48,786 nt of DNA, taken from assembly GCF_030824335.1 (NCBI RefSeq), contig NZ_JAVBXX010000028.1, forward strand, positions 1 through 48,786. The letters run 5' to 3'. A model generated the notes under the pieces. That model had not been told where the DNA came from. It saw only the letters and a program-made list of their open reading frames with translations, and did no database searches. The position numbers and the translations under genes were made by a program. Source of the stretch: Azonexus sp. GTDB lineage: Bacteria > Pseudomonadota > Gammaproteobacteria > Burkholderiales > Rhodocyclaceae. Positions 23,042 to 31,522 of this stretch are shown here, in pieces. Position 1 is the first letter of the stretch, and each line of letters opens with the position of its first letter.

Positions 23042-24331
23042 ATGCCCGGTTTCCCTTTTCATGTCGCTGGCGGCAGCTTCAACCCGACCCGCCAGCCGCT
23101 GCAGTTGTTTGAATCCATGCTGAACAACGCCCCGCGGGCGCTTGCACCAACGCCACAACCTTCCCGACGACGCAAGCTCTGGGAGGTTTCGCACAAGTTC
23201 CACTGCCCGATCATCGGCACCTGTTTCGACGTTGCCGAGCTGCGGGCGCTGATGAAGAAAGTCATGCACTTTCCCCATGACACCACCGATTTCGTACTGC
23301 ACACCACCGCAGTAGGCGCCTGCGAATCTCGCGGTCAACTGTCTGAATTACTGCAAAAGCAACTGGAAAAACGCTTCCAGCAAACCGTTCGCCGCTTCGC
23401 CTGTGCCAAGGACACAGCCGCCCTGCAAACCTTGTGGCGGGAAGCTACCAGCAGCGGCAGAGAAATTCCTGCCGCGCTCTGGGCCACCTGGACTCACCCA
23501 GCCTGCGACAACACGCTCGAACACAACGTCTACGGTGATATCCACATGATTCAGCACCAGATCGGCACGGGTACCCGGACTGATCTGAAGACGCTCAAAA
23601 CACTGAAGGATGAAACGCGCGAACTGCGTCAACAACTGGACAAGGCGCGTCAGGAAAACGAATCGCTGCGGGCCGAAAAATCCACCGAAACCCAGGCCCT
23701 GGGCCAGCGCGTGATCGACCTGCGAGCAGAAATGGCCGGCCGCGATGCCTGTATTGCGACACTGACCGGCCAACTCGACCAACTACGCGCCAGCCTGCCC
23801 GACCTGAAAGACCGGCAAAGCCTGTTACGCCGCACCAGCGATGCCGAAGCACGCAGCACCGCACTGAATGCCCAGGCCGCCCGTCATGAGTCTGAACTTT
23901 TGCAGCTACGCCAACGCCTGCGCCATGCCGAGGAGACGATCAACCAACTGGTCGCCCAGGACAACCCGCCGGATAGCGCCAGTAACGCGAAACCCGGCAT
24001 GGCGGAGCAGCTATCCGGCAAATGCATCCTGTGCGTCGGCGGACGCTCCGGTGCTGTCGATGCCTATCGCCAGCTGGTTGAGCAATCCGGGGGACGCTTC
24101 CTGCACCACGATGGTGGCCTGGAGGAAAGCCTGCACCGCATTGATGGCGTCCTGGCGACTGCCGACCTGGTCATTTGCCAAGCCGGTTGCATCAGTCACA
24201 ACGCCTACTGGCGCGTCAAGGAACAGTGCAAACGCACCGGTAAGCGCTGCCTGTTTGTACGCAATGCCGGCGTATCGAGTTTTGGACGCGCAGTCAGCGA
24301 AGCTTGCAGCACGGAAGATGCGAATAGCTAA
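23042..24331 (+). CDS. DUF2325 protein with central coiled coil
   Basis: This 429-residue protein, with AAGGAG at the start, has three parts. The N-terminal domain (about 1-170) carries conserved-looking His/Cys (KFHCPIIGTCFD, ESRG, THPACDNTLEHNVYGDIHM). A coiled coil spans about 185-310. The C-terminal DUF2325 domain (about 325-420) has CILCVGGRSGAVDAYRQLVE, FLHHDGG, ADLVICQAGCISHNAYWRVK and KRCLFVRNAG. DUF2325 proteins are of unknown function. The Fur-type promoter and the cysteines suggest an iron-responsive or metal-binding role. It resembles the coiled-coil protein at 4830 in its middle part only. Confidence 0.8.
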   Translation: MPGFPFHVAGGSFNPTRQPLQLFESMLNNAPRALAPTPQPSRRRKLWEVSHKFHCPIIGTCFDVAELRALMKKVMHFPHDTTDFVLHTTAVGACESRGQLSELLQKQLEKRFQQTVRRFACAKDTAALQTLWREATSSGREIPAALWATWTHPACDNTLEHNVYGDIHMIQHQIGTGTRTDLKTLKTLKDETRELRQQLDKARQENESLRAEKSTETQALGQRVIDLRAEMAGRDACIATLTGQLDQLRASLPDLKDRQSLLRRTSDAEARSTALNAQAARHESELLQLRQRLRHAEETINQLVAQDNPPDSASNAKPGMAEQLSGKCILCVGGRSGAVDAYRQLVEQSGGRFLHHDGGLEESLHRIDGVLATADLVICQAGCISHNAYWRVKEQCKRTGKRCLFVRNAGVSSFGRAVSEACSTEDANS

Positions 24332-24342
24332 TGCGAATGTTG

Positions 24343-24370
24343 TTGACAATGGTTCTCGTTTAGATAAAAT
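24343..24370 (+). promoter_or_regulatory. hemP-tonB operon promoter with Fur-like site
   Basis: TTGACA (24343-24348), a 16-base spacer and TAAAAT (24365-24370). The spacer holds AATGGTTCTCGTTTAGAT, a Fur-like half-site. The same -35, spacing and -10 occur before bfd (32642). Confidence 0.7.
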
Positions 24371-24393
24371 CCATTCCGTCTTAGTCAGCAATC

Positions 24394-24582
24394 ATGAAAC
24401 AAACCATGAACAGCCAGCCCAAACCAGTCGTACCCGCCAATCCCGCCCCTGTGGCCGGCAATCTGCTCCGGCTGGATAGCGACCAGATCCTGCGTGGCGC
24501 CAACACGGTCGAGATCGAACACGCGGGCCAGCGCTATCTGTTGCGCGTCACCCGTGAAAACAAACTGATCCTGACCAAATAG
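24394..24582 (+). CDS. hemP: HemP hemin uptake protein
   Basis: This 62-residue protein matches HemP over its C-terminal 40 residues: GANTVEIEHAGQRYLLRVTRENKLILTK in pattern, with the family-typical end. HemP/HmuP family members act as small transcriptional co-activators of heme and iron uptake genes. It is first in the operon that contains tonB-exbB-exbD, a receptor and feoBA. An alternative ATG lies four codons in. A second, longer relative is at 4132. Confidence 0.9.
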   Translation: MKQTMNSQPKPVVPANPAPVAGNLLRLDSDQILRGANTVEIEHAGQRYLLRVTRENKLILTK

Positions 24583-24611
24583 CTTTCTCTCCGTTGTAAA
24601 ACTTTTCCCGT

Positions 24612-24639
24612 AGCCAGCGCGCCAGACGCCAGCAAGCCA
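24612..24639 (+). repeat. GCCAGCC leader element, copy F (degenerate)
   Basis: TAGCCAGCGCGCCAGACGCC is followed by AGCAAGCC, in the hemP-tonB spacer, and then by GGGGTTTTTC. It is the least regular copy but keeps GCCAGC, ACGCCAGC and GCAAGCC. Confidence 0.5.
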
Positions 24640-24680
24640 AGGGGTTTTTCGGCGAGCACGGGATTCACCTGAAAATCGCC

Positions 24681-25322
24681 ATGAGCTACACACTTTCCCG
24701 CCCGTCAAACAGTCAGCGCAGCAGTCTGCTTGGTCTCGTGGTCGGTCTGCATGTCGGTATTTTTTTGCTGATCATGGCAGCCAAGACCATCGCGCCGCAA
24801 ATCATGGAAATGCCGCTGATCGTCGATCTGCTGCCGCCACCGGAAATCCGGGATGAGCCGGCGGCCAAGCCCTTGCCCGTTGCCAGGCCGGAACCCGTAA
24901 AACAGAAGCCGCAGCCCGTCCCGAAGACGCCGGCCCCGGTCCTCGAAACCACCAGCAATGCAGCGCCTTCGGAAAGCGCCCCGGTCGCGCCGCCGCAAGT
25001 TGCCGAACCCGCGCCCCCTGCTCCTGCAGCACCTGCCGTCAGCCAGGCCCGGTTCGATGCCGATTACCTGCGCAACCCGGCCCCGCCCTATCCGCCGCTA
25101 TCCCGCCGCATGGGCGAAGAAGGCAAGGTCATCCTGCGCGTTTCGGTCACGCCGAACGGCACAGCAGATGCCGTCGAAATCCGCACCTCATCCGGCAGTA
25201 ATCGCCTCGACGAATCCGCGATGAAAACCGTGCGCACCTGGAAATTCATCCCGGCCAAACGCGGTGACAACGCCGTTCAGAGCTGGGTTCTGGTTCCCAT
25301 CATTTTCAAATTGGAGCAATAG
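24681..25322 (+). CDS. tonB: TonB energy transducer
   Basis: This 213-residue protein has an N-terminal membrane anchor (about 17-37, LLGLVVGLHVGIFLLIMAA). A proline-rich periplasmic linker (about 50-120) contains EPVKQKPQPVPKTPAP, and the C-terminal TonB domain (about 130-210) shows YPPLSRRMGEEGKVILRVSV and MKTVRTWKFIPAK. It links the proton-motive force to outer-membrane receptors and, as the only TonB in the window, probably serves several of the seven receptors. It is followed directly by exbB and exbD. Confidence 0.95.
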   Translation: MSYTLSRPSNSQRSSLLGLVVGLHVGIFLLIMAAKTIAPQIMEMPLIVDLLPPPEIRDEPAAKPLPVARPEPVKQKPQPVPKTPAPVLETTSNAAPSESAPVAPPQVAEPAPPAPAAPAVSQARFDADYLRNPAPPYPPLSRRMGEEGKVILRVSVTPNGTADAVEIRTSSGSNRLDESAMKTVRTWKFIPAKRGDNAVQSWVLVPIIFKLEQ

Positions 25323-25323
25323 C

Positions 25324-26070
25324 ATGCAGGAAACCACGCAAGAAAACGCCTTCGGGTTTGCCCATCTCTGGGCACAAGGTGATGCCGTATCACATACCGT
25401 CGCCATCCTGATCGTCATCATGTCGATTGCCAGCTGGTACCTGATCCTGGCCAAGGCCTGGGACTGGTGGCGTCTGCGCAAGGCGGCAAAGGCCGTTGGC
25501 GCTTTCTGGGCCGCCGGCAGTGTGGCAGAAGGCATCGACAAATTGCGCGATGCCGGTGAGGACAGCCCCTACGCCCAACTCGCGACCCAAGCCAACTGCT
25601 GCAACCACGACTGTGAAACGGTGACCGGTCGCCTGGCTTCCCATTTCGATCCATCAGAACAAATGGAACGGGCGCTGCGTCAGCAACTGTCGACGACTCA
25701 AGCCGGCATGGAAGACGGTCTGACCTTCCTCGCCACGACCGGCGCCACGGCGCCCTTCGTCGGCCTGTTCGGCACCGTCTGGGGCATTTATCACGCGCTG
25801 GTCGCCATCGGCATGACCGGCCAGGCGGCGCTGGAAAAGATCGCCGGCCCGGTCGGCGAAGCCCTGATCATGACTGCCGCCGGCCTCGCCGTCGCGTTGC
25901 CCGCAGTATTCGCCTACAACACCTTCACCCGCGTCAATCGCGTCATCCTGGCCGACCTCGACGCCTTTGCCCACGACCTGCACGCCTTCTTCACGGTTGG
26001 CAAGCCGATGGTTGCCAACAGCGCCCAGATTCACCCGATGCGCGCCCGCGCCGCGACGGAGGCTGCATAA
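25324..26070 (+). CDS. exbB: ExbB proton channel subunit
   Basis: This 248-residue inner-membrane protein starts one base after the tonB stop region. Three helices are visible: HTVAILIVIMSIASWYLIL, then the pair GLTFLATTGATAPFVGLFGTVWGIYHAL and GEALIMTAAGLAVALPAVFAYN, which form the pore in ExbB pentamers. A cysteine pair, NCCNHDC, lies in the cytoplasmic loop and is unusual. It works with ExbD and TonB. Confidence 0.95.
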   Translation: MQETTQENAFGFAHLWAQGDAVSHTVAILIVIMSIASWYLILAKAWDWWRLRKAAKAVGAFWAAGSVAEGIDKLRDAGEDSPYAQLATQANCCNHDCETVTGRLASHFDPSEQMERALRQQLSTTQAGMEDGLTFLATTGATAPFVGLFGTVWGIYHALVAIGMTGQAALEKIAGPVGEALIMTAAGLAVALPAVFAYNTFTRVNRVILADLDAFAHDLHAFFTVGKPMVANSAQIHPMRARAATEAA

Positions 26071-26071
26071 C

Positions 26072-26491
26072 ATGGCGATGGGCAGCTTCAACGGCACCGG
26101 CAGCCAGATGCCGACAGCCGAGATCAACATGACGCCGCTGGTCGACGTCATGCTGGTCCTGCTGATCATCTTCATGATCACCGCACCGCTGATGACGCAC
26201 TCGGTCAAGGTCGACCTGCCGCGCGCCGCCAGCACGCCGACGCCGGAAAAGCCGATGACGCTGCAGGTTTCGATCACCGCCGACAACAGGATTTTCCTCG
26301 GCAGCGACCCGATTGACAGCGGCACCCTGGAAACCCGCTTGCGCGAGGCAGCGAACCAGGATGCCAACGTTGAGTTGCACCTGAAGGCTGACCGCGACAG
26401 CCGTTACGAGAGCGTCGCCGAAACCATGAGCGCAGCCCGCCGGGCGGGCATCGGCAAGATCGGCTTCGTCACACAACCGGGCGAAAAATAG
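26072..26491 (+). CDS. exbD: ExbD proton channel subunit
   Basis: This 139-residue protein has a single N-terminal helix carrying the conserved aspartate in MTPLVDVMLVLLIIFMIT (Asp about residue 25), which is needed for proton flow. A periplasmic domain ends with ARRAGIGKIGFVT. It follows exbB after one base and precedes the receptor gene by 26 bases. Confidence 0.95.
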   Translation: MAMGSFNGTGSQMPTAEINMTPLVDVMLVLLIIFMITAPLMTHSVKVDLPRAASTPTPEKPMTLQVSITADNRIFLGSDPIDSGTLETRLREAANQDANVELHLKADRDSRYESVAETMSAARRAGIGKIGFVTQPGEK

Positions 26492-26517
26492 CAAAAAACC
26501 AAAACAGGGAGTTCACC

Positions 26518-28653
26518 ATGCACCGCATCCAACCGAAGCCGCTGGCACTGGCCATCCTTCTGGCCTTTGCCGGGCCGGCACTGGCCGATAAACAATTGGG
26601 GGAAATCACCGTCAATTCCGGTAAATCCATCGGTGCCAAACCGGTGTTGCGCGACGAGATCATCGCCACCGAATCGCTTGGCGCGCGCGAGCTGGAAAAG
26701 ACCGGCGCAACGATGTTGACCGAAGCACTCGACAAGCGCCCCGGCATCTCGGTGCAGACCGAGTGCTCGATCTGCAACGTGCGCAATGTCGTGCTGAACA
26801 ACCTGCCTGGCCGCTATACAACCTTACTGATCGACGGCATTCCGATCTTCTCGTCGGTGTCCACCGCTTACGGCCTCGACAGCGTCAGCCTCGGCGGCGT
26901 CGAGCGCATCGACATCTCGCGCGGTGCCGGCACCAGCCTGATTGCCCCGGAAGCGCTGGCAGGTTCGGTCAACATCGTGACCCGCCGGCCGCTCAAGGAC
27001 GAATTGCTGATCAACCAGCAGTTCGGCTCGTTCGGCCACATCAATACGGACCTGTTCGGCGCCAAAACCTTTGCCGGCGGCGCGTTGACCGCAAACTTCA
27101 ACCACAATGTCCATGATTCGGTCGATGCGGATGGCAACAAGGTTTCCGAATACACCGGTTTCAAACGCAATCTGGGCGGTGTCGGTTTCTTCGTTGACGA
27201 TGTCGGCGGTTTCACCATCAAGGGCCGCCTGGATATCGTCGATGAAAAGCGCATGGGCGGCGCGATGGGCGACAACTACTCGAAGGTCAAGGGCGACGAA
27301 ACCGGCAATCCCTTCAACTGGAGCAAGGGTAAAAACGGCTCGCCGAATGCCGGCGGCTGGGTCGCGCTGGATGGCCCGGACGGTATAGCCGGAAATGCCG
27401 ACGACGGACAAATCCGCCCCTACAACGACGGATTGGGCGGCATGTCGGAAATCATTTTCACCGACCGCCAGCAATTCGTTTCCAGCGCAACGCACAAACT
27501 CGGCGAAGGGACGATGCGCTTTGCCCTTGGCCTGGCCAAACACAAGCAGGACTCTTACTACGAACACGCCATCTACAAGGCCGAACAACTGCAATACTAC
27601 GTCGAAGCCAGTACCCAGCAGCCGCTCGGCGCCACGCTGCTGACGACCGGCCTGACCTATCGCTACGAAGACCTGGACAGCCGGGGTGCAATGGCCGACG
27701 GCACCCCCAATAACGGCATCGACAACTACAAGTACCGCACCCCGGGCGTCTTCCTGCAGGCCTATCACGCTTTTCTGGATGGCCTTGTTGAAGTCAACGG
27801 CTCGGTCCGCCACGATGATCACAACGTCTTCGGCAGCATCACCAGCCCGCGCCTGAACGTACTGTGGAACCACAGCCACGAACTGAACAGCCGCTTCGCC
27901 GTCGGTCGCGGCTTCCGTGCGCCGACCTCGTTCTTCGAGCAGGACCACGGCATCCTCGACACCTCGCGCATCGTCCGCGAGATCAAGGAAGCCGAGATTT
28001 CCGACAACGCCTCTTACGCGCTGTCCTATGCCGGCGACCGGCTGGCCTGGGTCGGCTCGCTGAACTACAACCGCATCAGGAACATGGCGCTGCTCGATTC
28101 CGGCGCCACCGACCCGATCACCGGCGCGGCGATCACGCGCTTCACCTCGGCCAGAAAGCCGGTCACCGTCATCGGCGCCGACATCACGCTGACCTACAAA
28201 CTGACGCCGCAACTGGAAACCACGGTGGCGGCCGAACACTACAAGTATCGCTTCTCCGAACCCGGCACCCTGGCCTTCGCCCGGCCGGAAACCCGCGCCT
28301 ATCTGCGCCTCGATTACGAAAGCGGCCCATGGACCGGCATGGCGCGCGGCACCTGGACCGGCCCGATGGATCTGAAGAAGTTCTACGACTATGCCAACAC
28401 GCCGCGCTACAACTTCAACGGCACCCCGAAACTGGACAAGAGTCCGTCCTACTGGACGGCCGACCTGCGCGGCGAATACCGCGTCAACAAACAGTGGGGC
28501 TTCTACCTCGGCGTCGACAACCTGTTCGACTTCAAGCAGTCGGACAAGGAAAGCATGCTCTGGGTCGATAGCGCTGGCAATTACGACGTCACGCAAATCT
28601 GGGGGCCGAACCGTGGTCGCTTCATTTACGGCGGCGTGAAATTCGCCCTGTGA
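26518..28653 (+). CDS. TonB-dependent receptor with a Cys-Ser-Ile-Cys motif in the plug
   Basis: This 711-residue receptor has a signal peptide ending ALA-DK and the TonB-box-like GEITVNSGK. The plug contains TECSICNVRNVVLNNLPG (Cys83 and Cys86), GRYTTLLIDGIPIFSSVS and RIDISRGAGTSLIAPEALAGSVNIVT. The barrel ends IYGGVKFAL. A CxxC in the plug is uncommon and could form a disulfide or bind a metal. The next gene, overlapping by four bases, encodes a periplasmic thioredoxin-like protein, and feoB and feoA follow. A role in Fe uptake is likely; the ligand is unknown. Confidence 0.9.
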   Translation: MHRIQPKPLALAILLAFAGPALADKQLGEITVNSGKSIGAKPVLRDEIIATESLGARELEKTGATMLTEALDKRPGISVQTECSICNVRNVVLNNLPGRYTTLLIDGIPIFSSVSTAYGLDSVSLGGVERIDISRGAGTSLIAPEALAGSVNIVTRRPLKDELLINQQFGSFGHINTDLFGAKTFAGGALTANFNHNVHDSVDADGNKVSEYTGFKRNLGGVGFFVDDVGGFTIKGRLDIVDEKRMGGAMGDNYSKVKGDETGNPFNWSKGKNGSPNAGGWVALDGPDGIAGNADDGQIRPYNDGLGGMSEIIFTDRQQFVSSATHKLGEGTMRFALGLAKHKQDSYYEHAIYKAEQLQYYVEASTQQPLGATLLTTGLTYRYEDLDSRGAMADGTPNNGIDNYKYRTPGVFLQAYHAFLDGLVEVNGSVRHDDHNVFGSITSPRLNVLWNHSHELNSRFAVGRGFRAPTSFFEQDHGILDTSRIVREIKEAEISDNASYALSYAGDRLAWVGSLNYNRIRNMALLDSGATDPITGAAITRFTSARKPVTVIGADITLTYKLTPQLETTVAAEHYKYRFSEPGTLAFARPETRAYLRLDYESGPWTGMARGTWTGPMDLKKFYDYANTPRYNFNGTPKLDKSPSYWTADLRGEYRVNKQWGFYLGVDNLFDFKQSDKESMLWVDSAGNYDVTQIWGPNRGRFIYGGVKFAL

Positions 28654-29156
28654 CGGGAAAAACGGCATTTTGCACAATCCTGGCCCTGAGCCTGAGTGCC
28701 GGGCCGGTTTTTGCGGTCGACCGGGCGTCGACCGCAAAAATACCGCTTGATTTCGAACTTTCCGACGGCCATCGCTTCATCACGCTATCAAGCCTGCCGG
28801 CCATGCCGACCGTCGTCAACTTCTGGCGCGCCGACTGCCCGCCCTGCCTCCGGGAAATGCCGGAACTTGCCGCGCTGGCCCGCAGCGGACAAGCCCGTGT
28901 CATTACCGTCGCCTTGCAGCGCCCGACGGAAACGGCCGCCGCCCCCGCAGAAATCCAGGCGGTGTTGCGAGCGCCATTGCTCGTTCTGCATGGCCCCAGC
29001 GAACCACGCGGTTTGCTTGCCCGCTTCGGTAACCGCATCGGCGCCTTGCCACATACTGTTATTCTCGACACTGGACGTCGCGCCTGTGCGCAGCGTACCG
29101 GTGAAATCAACCGTCAATGGCTGGCTGCATCGCTGACTGCCTGCGACAAATCCTGA
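28650..29156 (+). CDS. TlpA-like periplasmic thioredoxin between receptor and feoB
   Basis: This 168-residue protein has a signal peptide (about 1-22) and a thioredoxin fold with the active site NFWRADCPPCLREMPEL (Cys63 and Cys66). The start is GTG at 28650, overlapping the receptor stop. CPPC-type TlpA proteins reduce specific periplasmic disulfides. A cis-proline region (LPHTVILD) is present. A perfect 14-base inverted repeat falls within the signal-peptide/mature junction of the gene. Partnership with the CxxC receptor is inferred from gene order. Confidence 0.82.
   Translation: MTGKTAFCTILALSLSAGPVFAVDRASTAKIPLDFELSDGHRFITLSSLPAMPTVVNFWRADCPPCLREMPELAALARSGQARVITVALQRPTETAAAPAEIQAVLRAPLLVLHGPSEPRGLLARFGNRIGALPHTVILDTGRRACAQRTGEINRQWLAASLTACDKS
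28708..28740. repeat. Perfect inverted repeat formed by two GTCGACCGCA units inside a gene
   Basis: The arms TTTTTGCGGTCGAC (28708-28721) and GTCGACCGCAAAAA (28727-28740) are exact complements with a five-base loop. In RNA this is a very stable stem with U-rich ends, resembling a bidirectional terminator, yet it is inside the thioredoxin-like coding region. Confidence 0.9.
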
Positions 29157-29170
29157 AGCCAGGAATATCC

Positions 29171-31117
29171 ATGAATGCCAACATCACCGCCGCCAACGCC
29201 GTCTTGCTGATCGGCCACCCCAATGTCGGCAAGTCCGTGTTGTTCCACCGGCTGACCGGCGCCTACGTCAACGTCTCCAACTACCCCGGCACCACCGTCG
29301 AAGTCACCCGGGCCAGCGCCCGCTTCGACGCCACGGCGCTGCTGCTCGATACGCCGGGCGTGCTTGCCCTGCCCTCGCGCAGCGACGACGAGCGGGCGAC
29401 CATGCGCGCCCTGCTCAATGAATCCAGCCGCTGCCTGGTACAGGTCGGCGATGCGAAGAATTTGCGCCGTACCCTGACCTTGACCGCACTGCTCGCCGAA
29501 CTTGGCGTACCGATGGTGCTGGCGCTGAACATGCACGATGAAGCGACGGCACGCGGCGTCACGGTGGACATTCCCGGCCTCGCCGAAGAATTGGGGATTC
29601 CCGTACTGGCCACCGTCGCCACCGGCGGCGAAGGCATGGGTGAATTGACCGGCAGCCTGGGGAAGGCCAGCGTCGCTGACCGACTTTTGCGCTACGACCC
29701 GGCTATTGAGCGCGACATTGATGCCGTCGCCACCGCCATCAGCGAAAACGCGCCGCACCCTGGACTCGCCGCACGCGGTCTGGCCATTCTGTTTCTCGGC
29801 GCCGACAGCGAAGTTGAAACCTGGCTGCGCGAGCATGCCGGCGCGACTTACGGTCAACTGGAAAATCTGCGTAAAAATGCCGTCGACCGCGCTGAAGGCG
29901 ACTTGCCTGGCCTGCTCGCCCGCGAACGCACCGAAGCCGCCGACGCGCTGGCGACCAGCGTCACCCGCCGCGCCGTCAAGAGCAGTCCGCTACTGTCGCA
30001 ACGCGTCGGCCAAGCCGTCGTCCATCCGCTGTGGGGCATTCCCATCCTGCTTGCCGTGCTCTACGCGGTGTACCAGTTCGTCGGTGTTTTCGGCGCGACG
30101 ACGCTGGTCGGCCTGCTTGAAGAGGACTTGTTCGAAGGCATCCTGAATCCGGGCTTCACCGCGCTGGTCGAAGGCTGGTTCGGCGCTTCCTGGATCAGCG
30201 AAATGCTGGTCGGCGACTACGGCCTGTGGACGATGGGCATGACCTATGCCCTGGCGCTGATCCTGCCCATCGTCACCACTTTCTTCATCGCCTTCGGCAT
30301 TCTCGAGGACTCCGGCTACCTGCCGCGCCTGTCGGTGATCGCCAACCGCCTGTTCGCTGCCATCGGCCTCAACGGCCGCGCCGTACTGCCGATGGTGCTC
30401 GGGCTGGGCTGTGTGACGATGGCGACGCTGACCACACGCATCCTGCACTCGCCGCGCGAACGCATCATCACCATCTTCCTGCTCGCCCTCGCCATTCCCT
30501 GCTCGGCCCAGCTCGGCGTCGTCCTCGGCATGCTCGGCGGCGTTTCCTTCACCGCCGTGCTGATCTGGGCCCTGGCCATGGTCGGCGTCCTGCTGCTGGC
30601 CGGTTTCCTCGCCGCCAAGCTGATTCCTGGCCGGCGCATCCCGCTGGTCACCGAGCTGCCGCCGATGCGCCTGCCGATCATCGGCAACGTCATCAAGAAA
30701 ACGACCGGCCGCCTGAAGTGGTATTTGATCGAAGTCATTCCGCTGTTCCTGCTCGGCACTTTCATCATGTTCGCACTGGACAAGCTTGGCGCCCTGCCGG
30801 CCATTATCGAAGCCGGCGAACCCTTGGTCAGCGGCTGGCTCGGCCTGCCCAAGGAAGCCTCCGCGGCCTTCGTCATGGGCTTTTTGCGCCGCGACTTCGG
30901 TGCGACCGGCCTGTTCGCCATGGCCGATGTACTCGACCCGATTCAGGCCGTGGTCGGCATGATCACCATTACCCTGTTCATTCCCTGCTTCGCCAGCCTG
31001 ATGATGCTGATCAAGGAGCAAGGCGCGAAGATCGCCATGACCATGGTGGCCGTCATCGTTCCCTTCGCCTTCTTCATCGGCGGCCTGTTCAACTTCGCCC
31101 TGCGCGCCCTTTGGTAA
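29171..31117 (+). CDS. feoB: Ferrous iron transporter FeoB
   Basis: This 648-residue inner-membrane protein starts at the ATG at 29171 (AGGAAT upstream). The N-terminal G domain has G1 GHPNVGKS (15-22), a switch region YPGTTVEV, G3 DTPG and G4 NMHD. About ten membrane helices follow, with the gate motif LGLGCVTMATLTTRIL and later IPCSAQLG and IPCFASLM. It is about 120 residues shorter than E. coli FeoB and of the compact type. It moves Fe(II) into the cytoplasm. The placement downstream of a TonB receptor and a thioredoxin suggests that iron is reduced in the periplasm first. Confidence 0.95.
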   Translation: MNANITAANAVLLIGHPNVGKSVLFHRLTGAYVNVSNYPGTTVEVTRASARFDATALLLDTPGVLALPSRSDDERATMRALLNESSRCLVQVGDAKNLRRTLTLTALLAELGVPMVLALNMHDEATARGVTVDIPGLAEELGIPVLATVATGGEGMGELTGSLGKASVADRLLRYDPAIERDIDAVATAISENAPHPGLAARGLAILFLGADSEVETWLREHAGATYGQLENLRKNAVDRAEGDLPGLLARERTEAADALATSVTRRAVKSSPLLSQRVGQAVVHPLWGIPILLAVLYAVYQFVGVFGATTLVGLLEEDLFEGILNPGFTALVEGWFGASWISEMLVGDYGLWTMGMTYALALILPIVTTFFIAFGILEDSGYLPRLSVIANRLFAAIGLNGRAVLPMVLGLGCVTMATLTTRILHSPRERIITIFLLALAIPCSAQLGVVLGMLGGVSFTAVLIWALAMVGVLLLAGFLAAKLIPGRRIPLVTELPPMRLPIIGNVIKKTTGRLKWYLIEVIPLFLLGTFIMFALDKLGALPAIIEAGEPLVSGWLGLPKEASAAFVMGFLRRDFGATGLFAMADVLDPIQAVVGMITITLFIPCFASLMMLIKEQGAKIAMTMVAVIVPFAFFIGGLFNFALRALW

Positions 31118-31124
31118 CCGACTC

Positions 31125-31388
31125 ATGAGCCCCAATCACGACGCCCGCCTTCCCCTCGCCTTCATCGCCCCCGGCACGGAAGTCCGACTGGCCGGCCTGG
31201 GCGAGGAAATCGACGCCCTCCAGCGCGAACAACTGACTGCCTACGGCCTCGCCGAATCGCGCCCGATCCGCGTGCTGCAGCAAAAGCCGATGACCGTGAT
31301 TTTGGCCGAAGAGGTCGAATTGGCACTGGAACATTCGGTTGCCCGGCATATCTGGGTGTACCAGAAGACGAATGAGAACAGTTGCTAA
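31125..31388 (+). CDS. feoA: FeoA family protein
   Basis: This 87-residue SH3-like protein starts seven bases after feoB. The core GTEVRLAGLGEEID and GLAESRPIRVLQQKPMTVILAEEVELALEHSVARHI follow the FeoA pattern. FeoA is cytoplasmic and needed for FeoB activity. The order feoB-feoA is the reverse of the common one. It is the last gene of the hemP-tonB-feoBA operon. Confidence 0.88.
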   Translation: MSPNHDARLPLAFIAPGTEVRLAGLGEEIDALQREQLTAYGLAESRPIRVLQQKPMTVILAEEVELALEHSVARHIWVYQKTNENSC

Positions 31389-31462
31389 TTGACTGTTATG
31401 AAAGAACTTTTCCCGAAAATTCCCTTCTAAGCTTGCAGCTTGCGCCGTAGAATGCCGTCCAG

Positions 31463-31489
31463 GGCAAGCCAGCCGCGACCGCCAGCCAG
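31463..31489 (+). repeat. GCCAGCC leader element, copy G
   Basis: GGCAAGCCAGCC, then GCGACC, then GCCAGCCAG. It ends 33 bases before the first bacterioferritin start codon, upstream of its CAGGAG site. Confidence 0.75.
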
Positions 31490-31522
31490 TCCGCTGTCCA
31501 AAGAACTCTCAGGAGAAATGCC

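Noticed and set aside
29480..29489. CTTGACCGCA as another copy of the 10-mer
   Set aside because: It lacks the first G, so it was left out of the count of 20 exact copies. The same applies to CTCGACCGCA near 35692.
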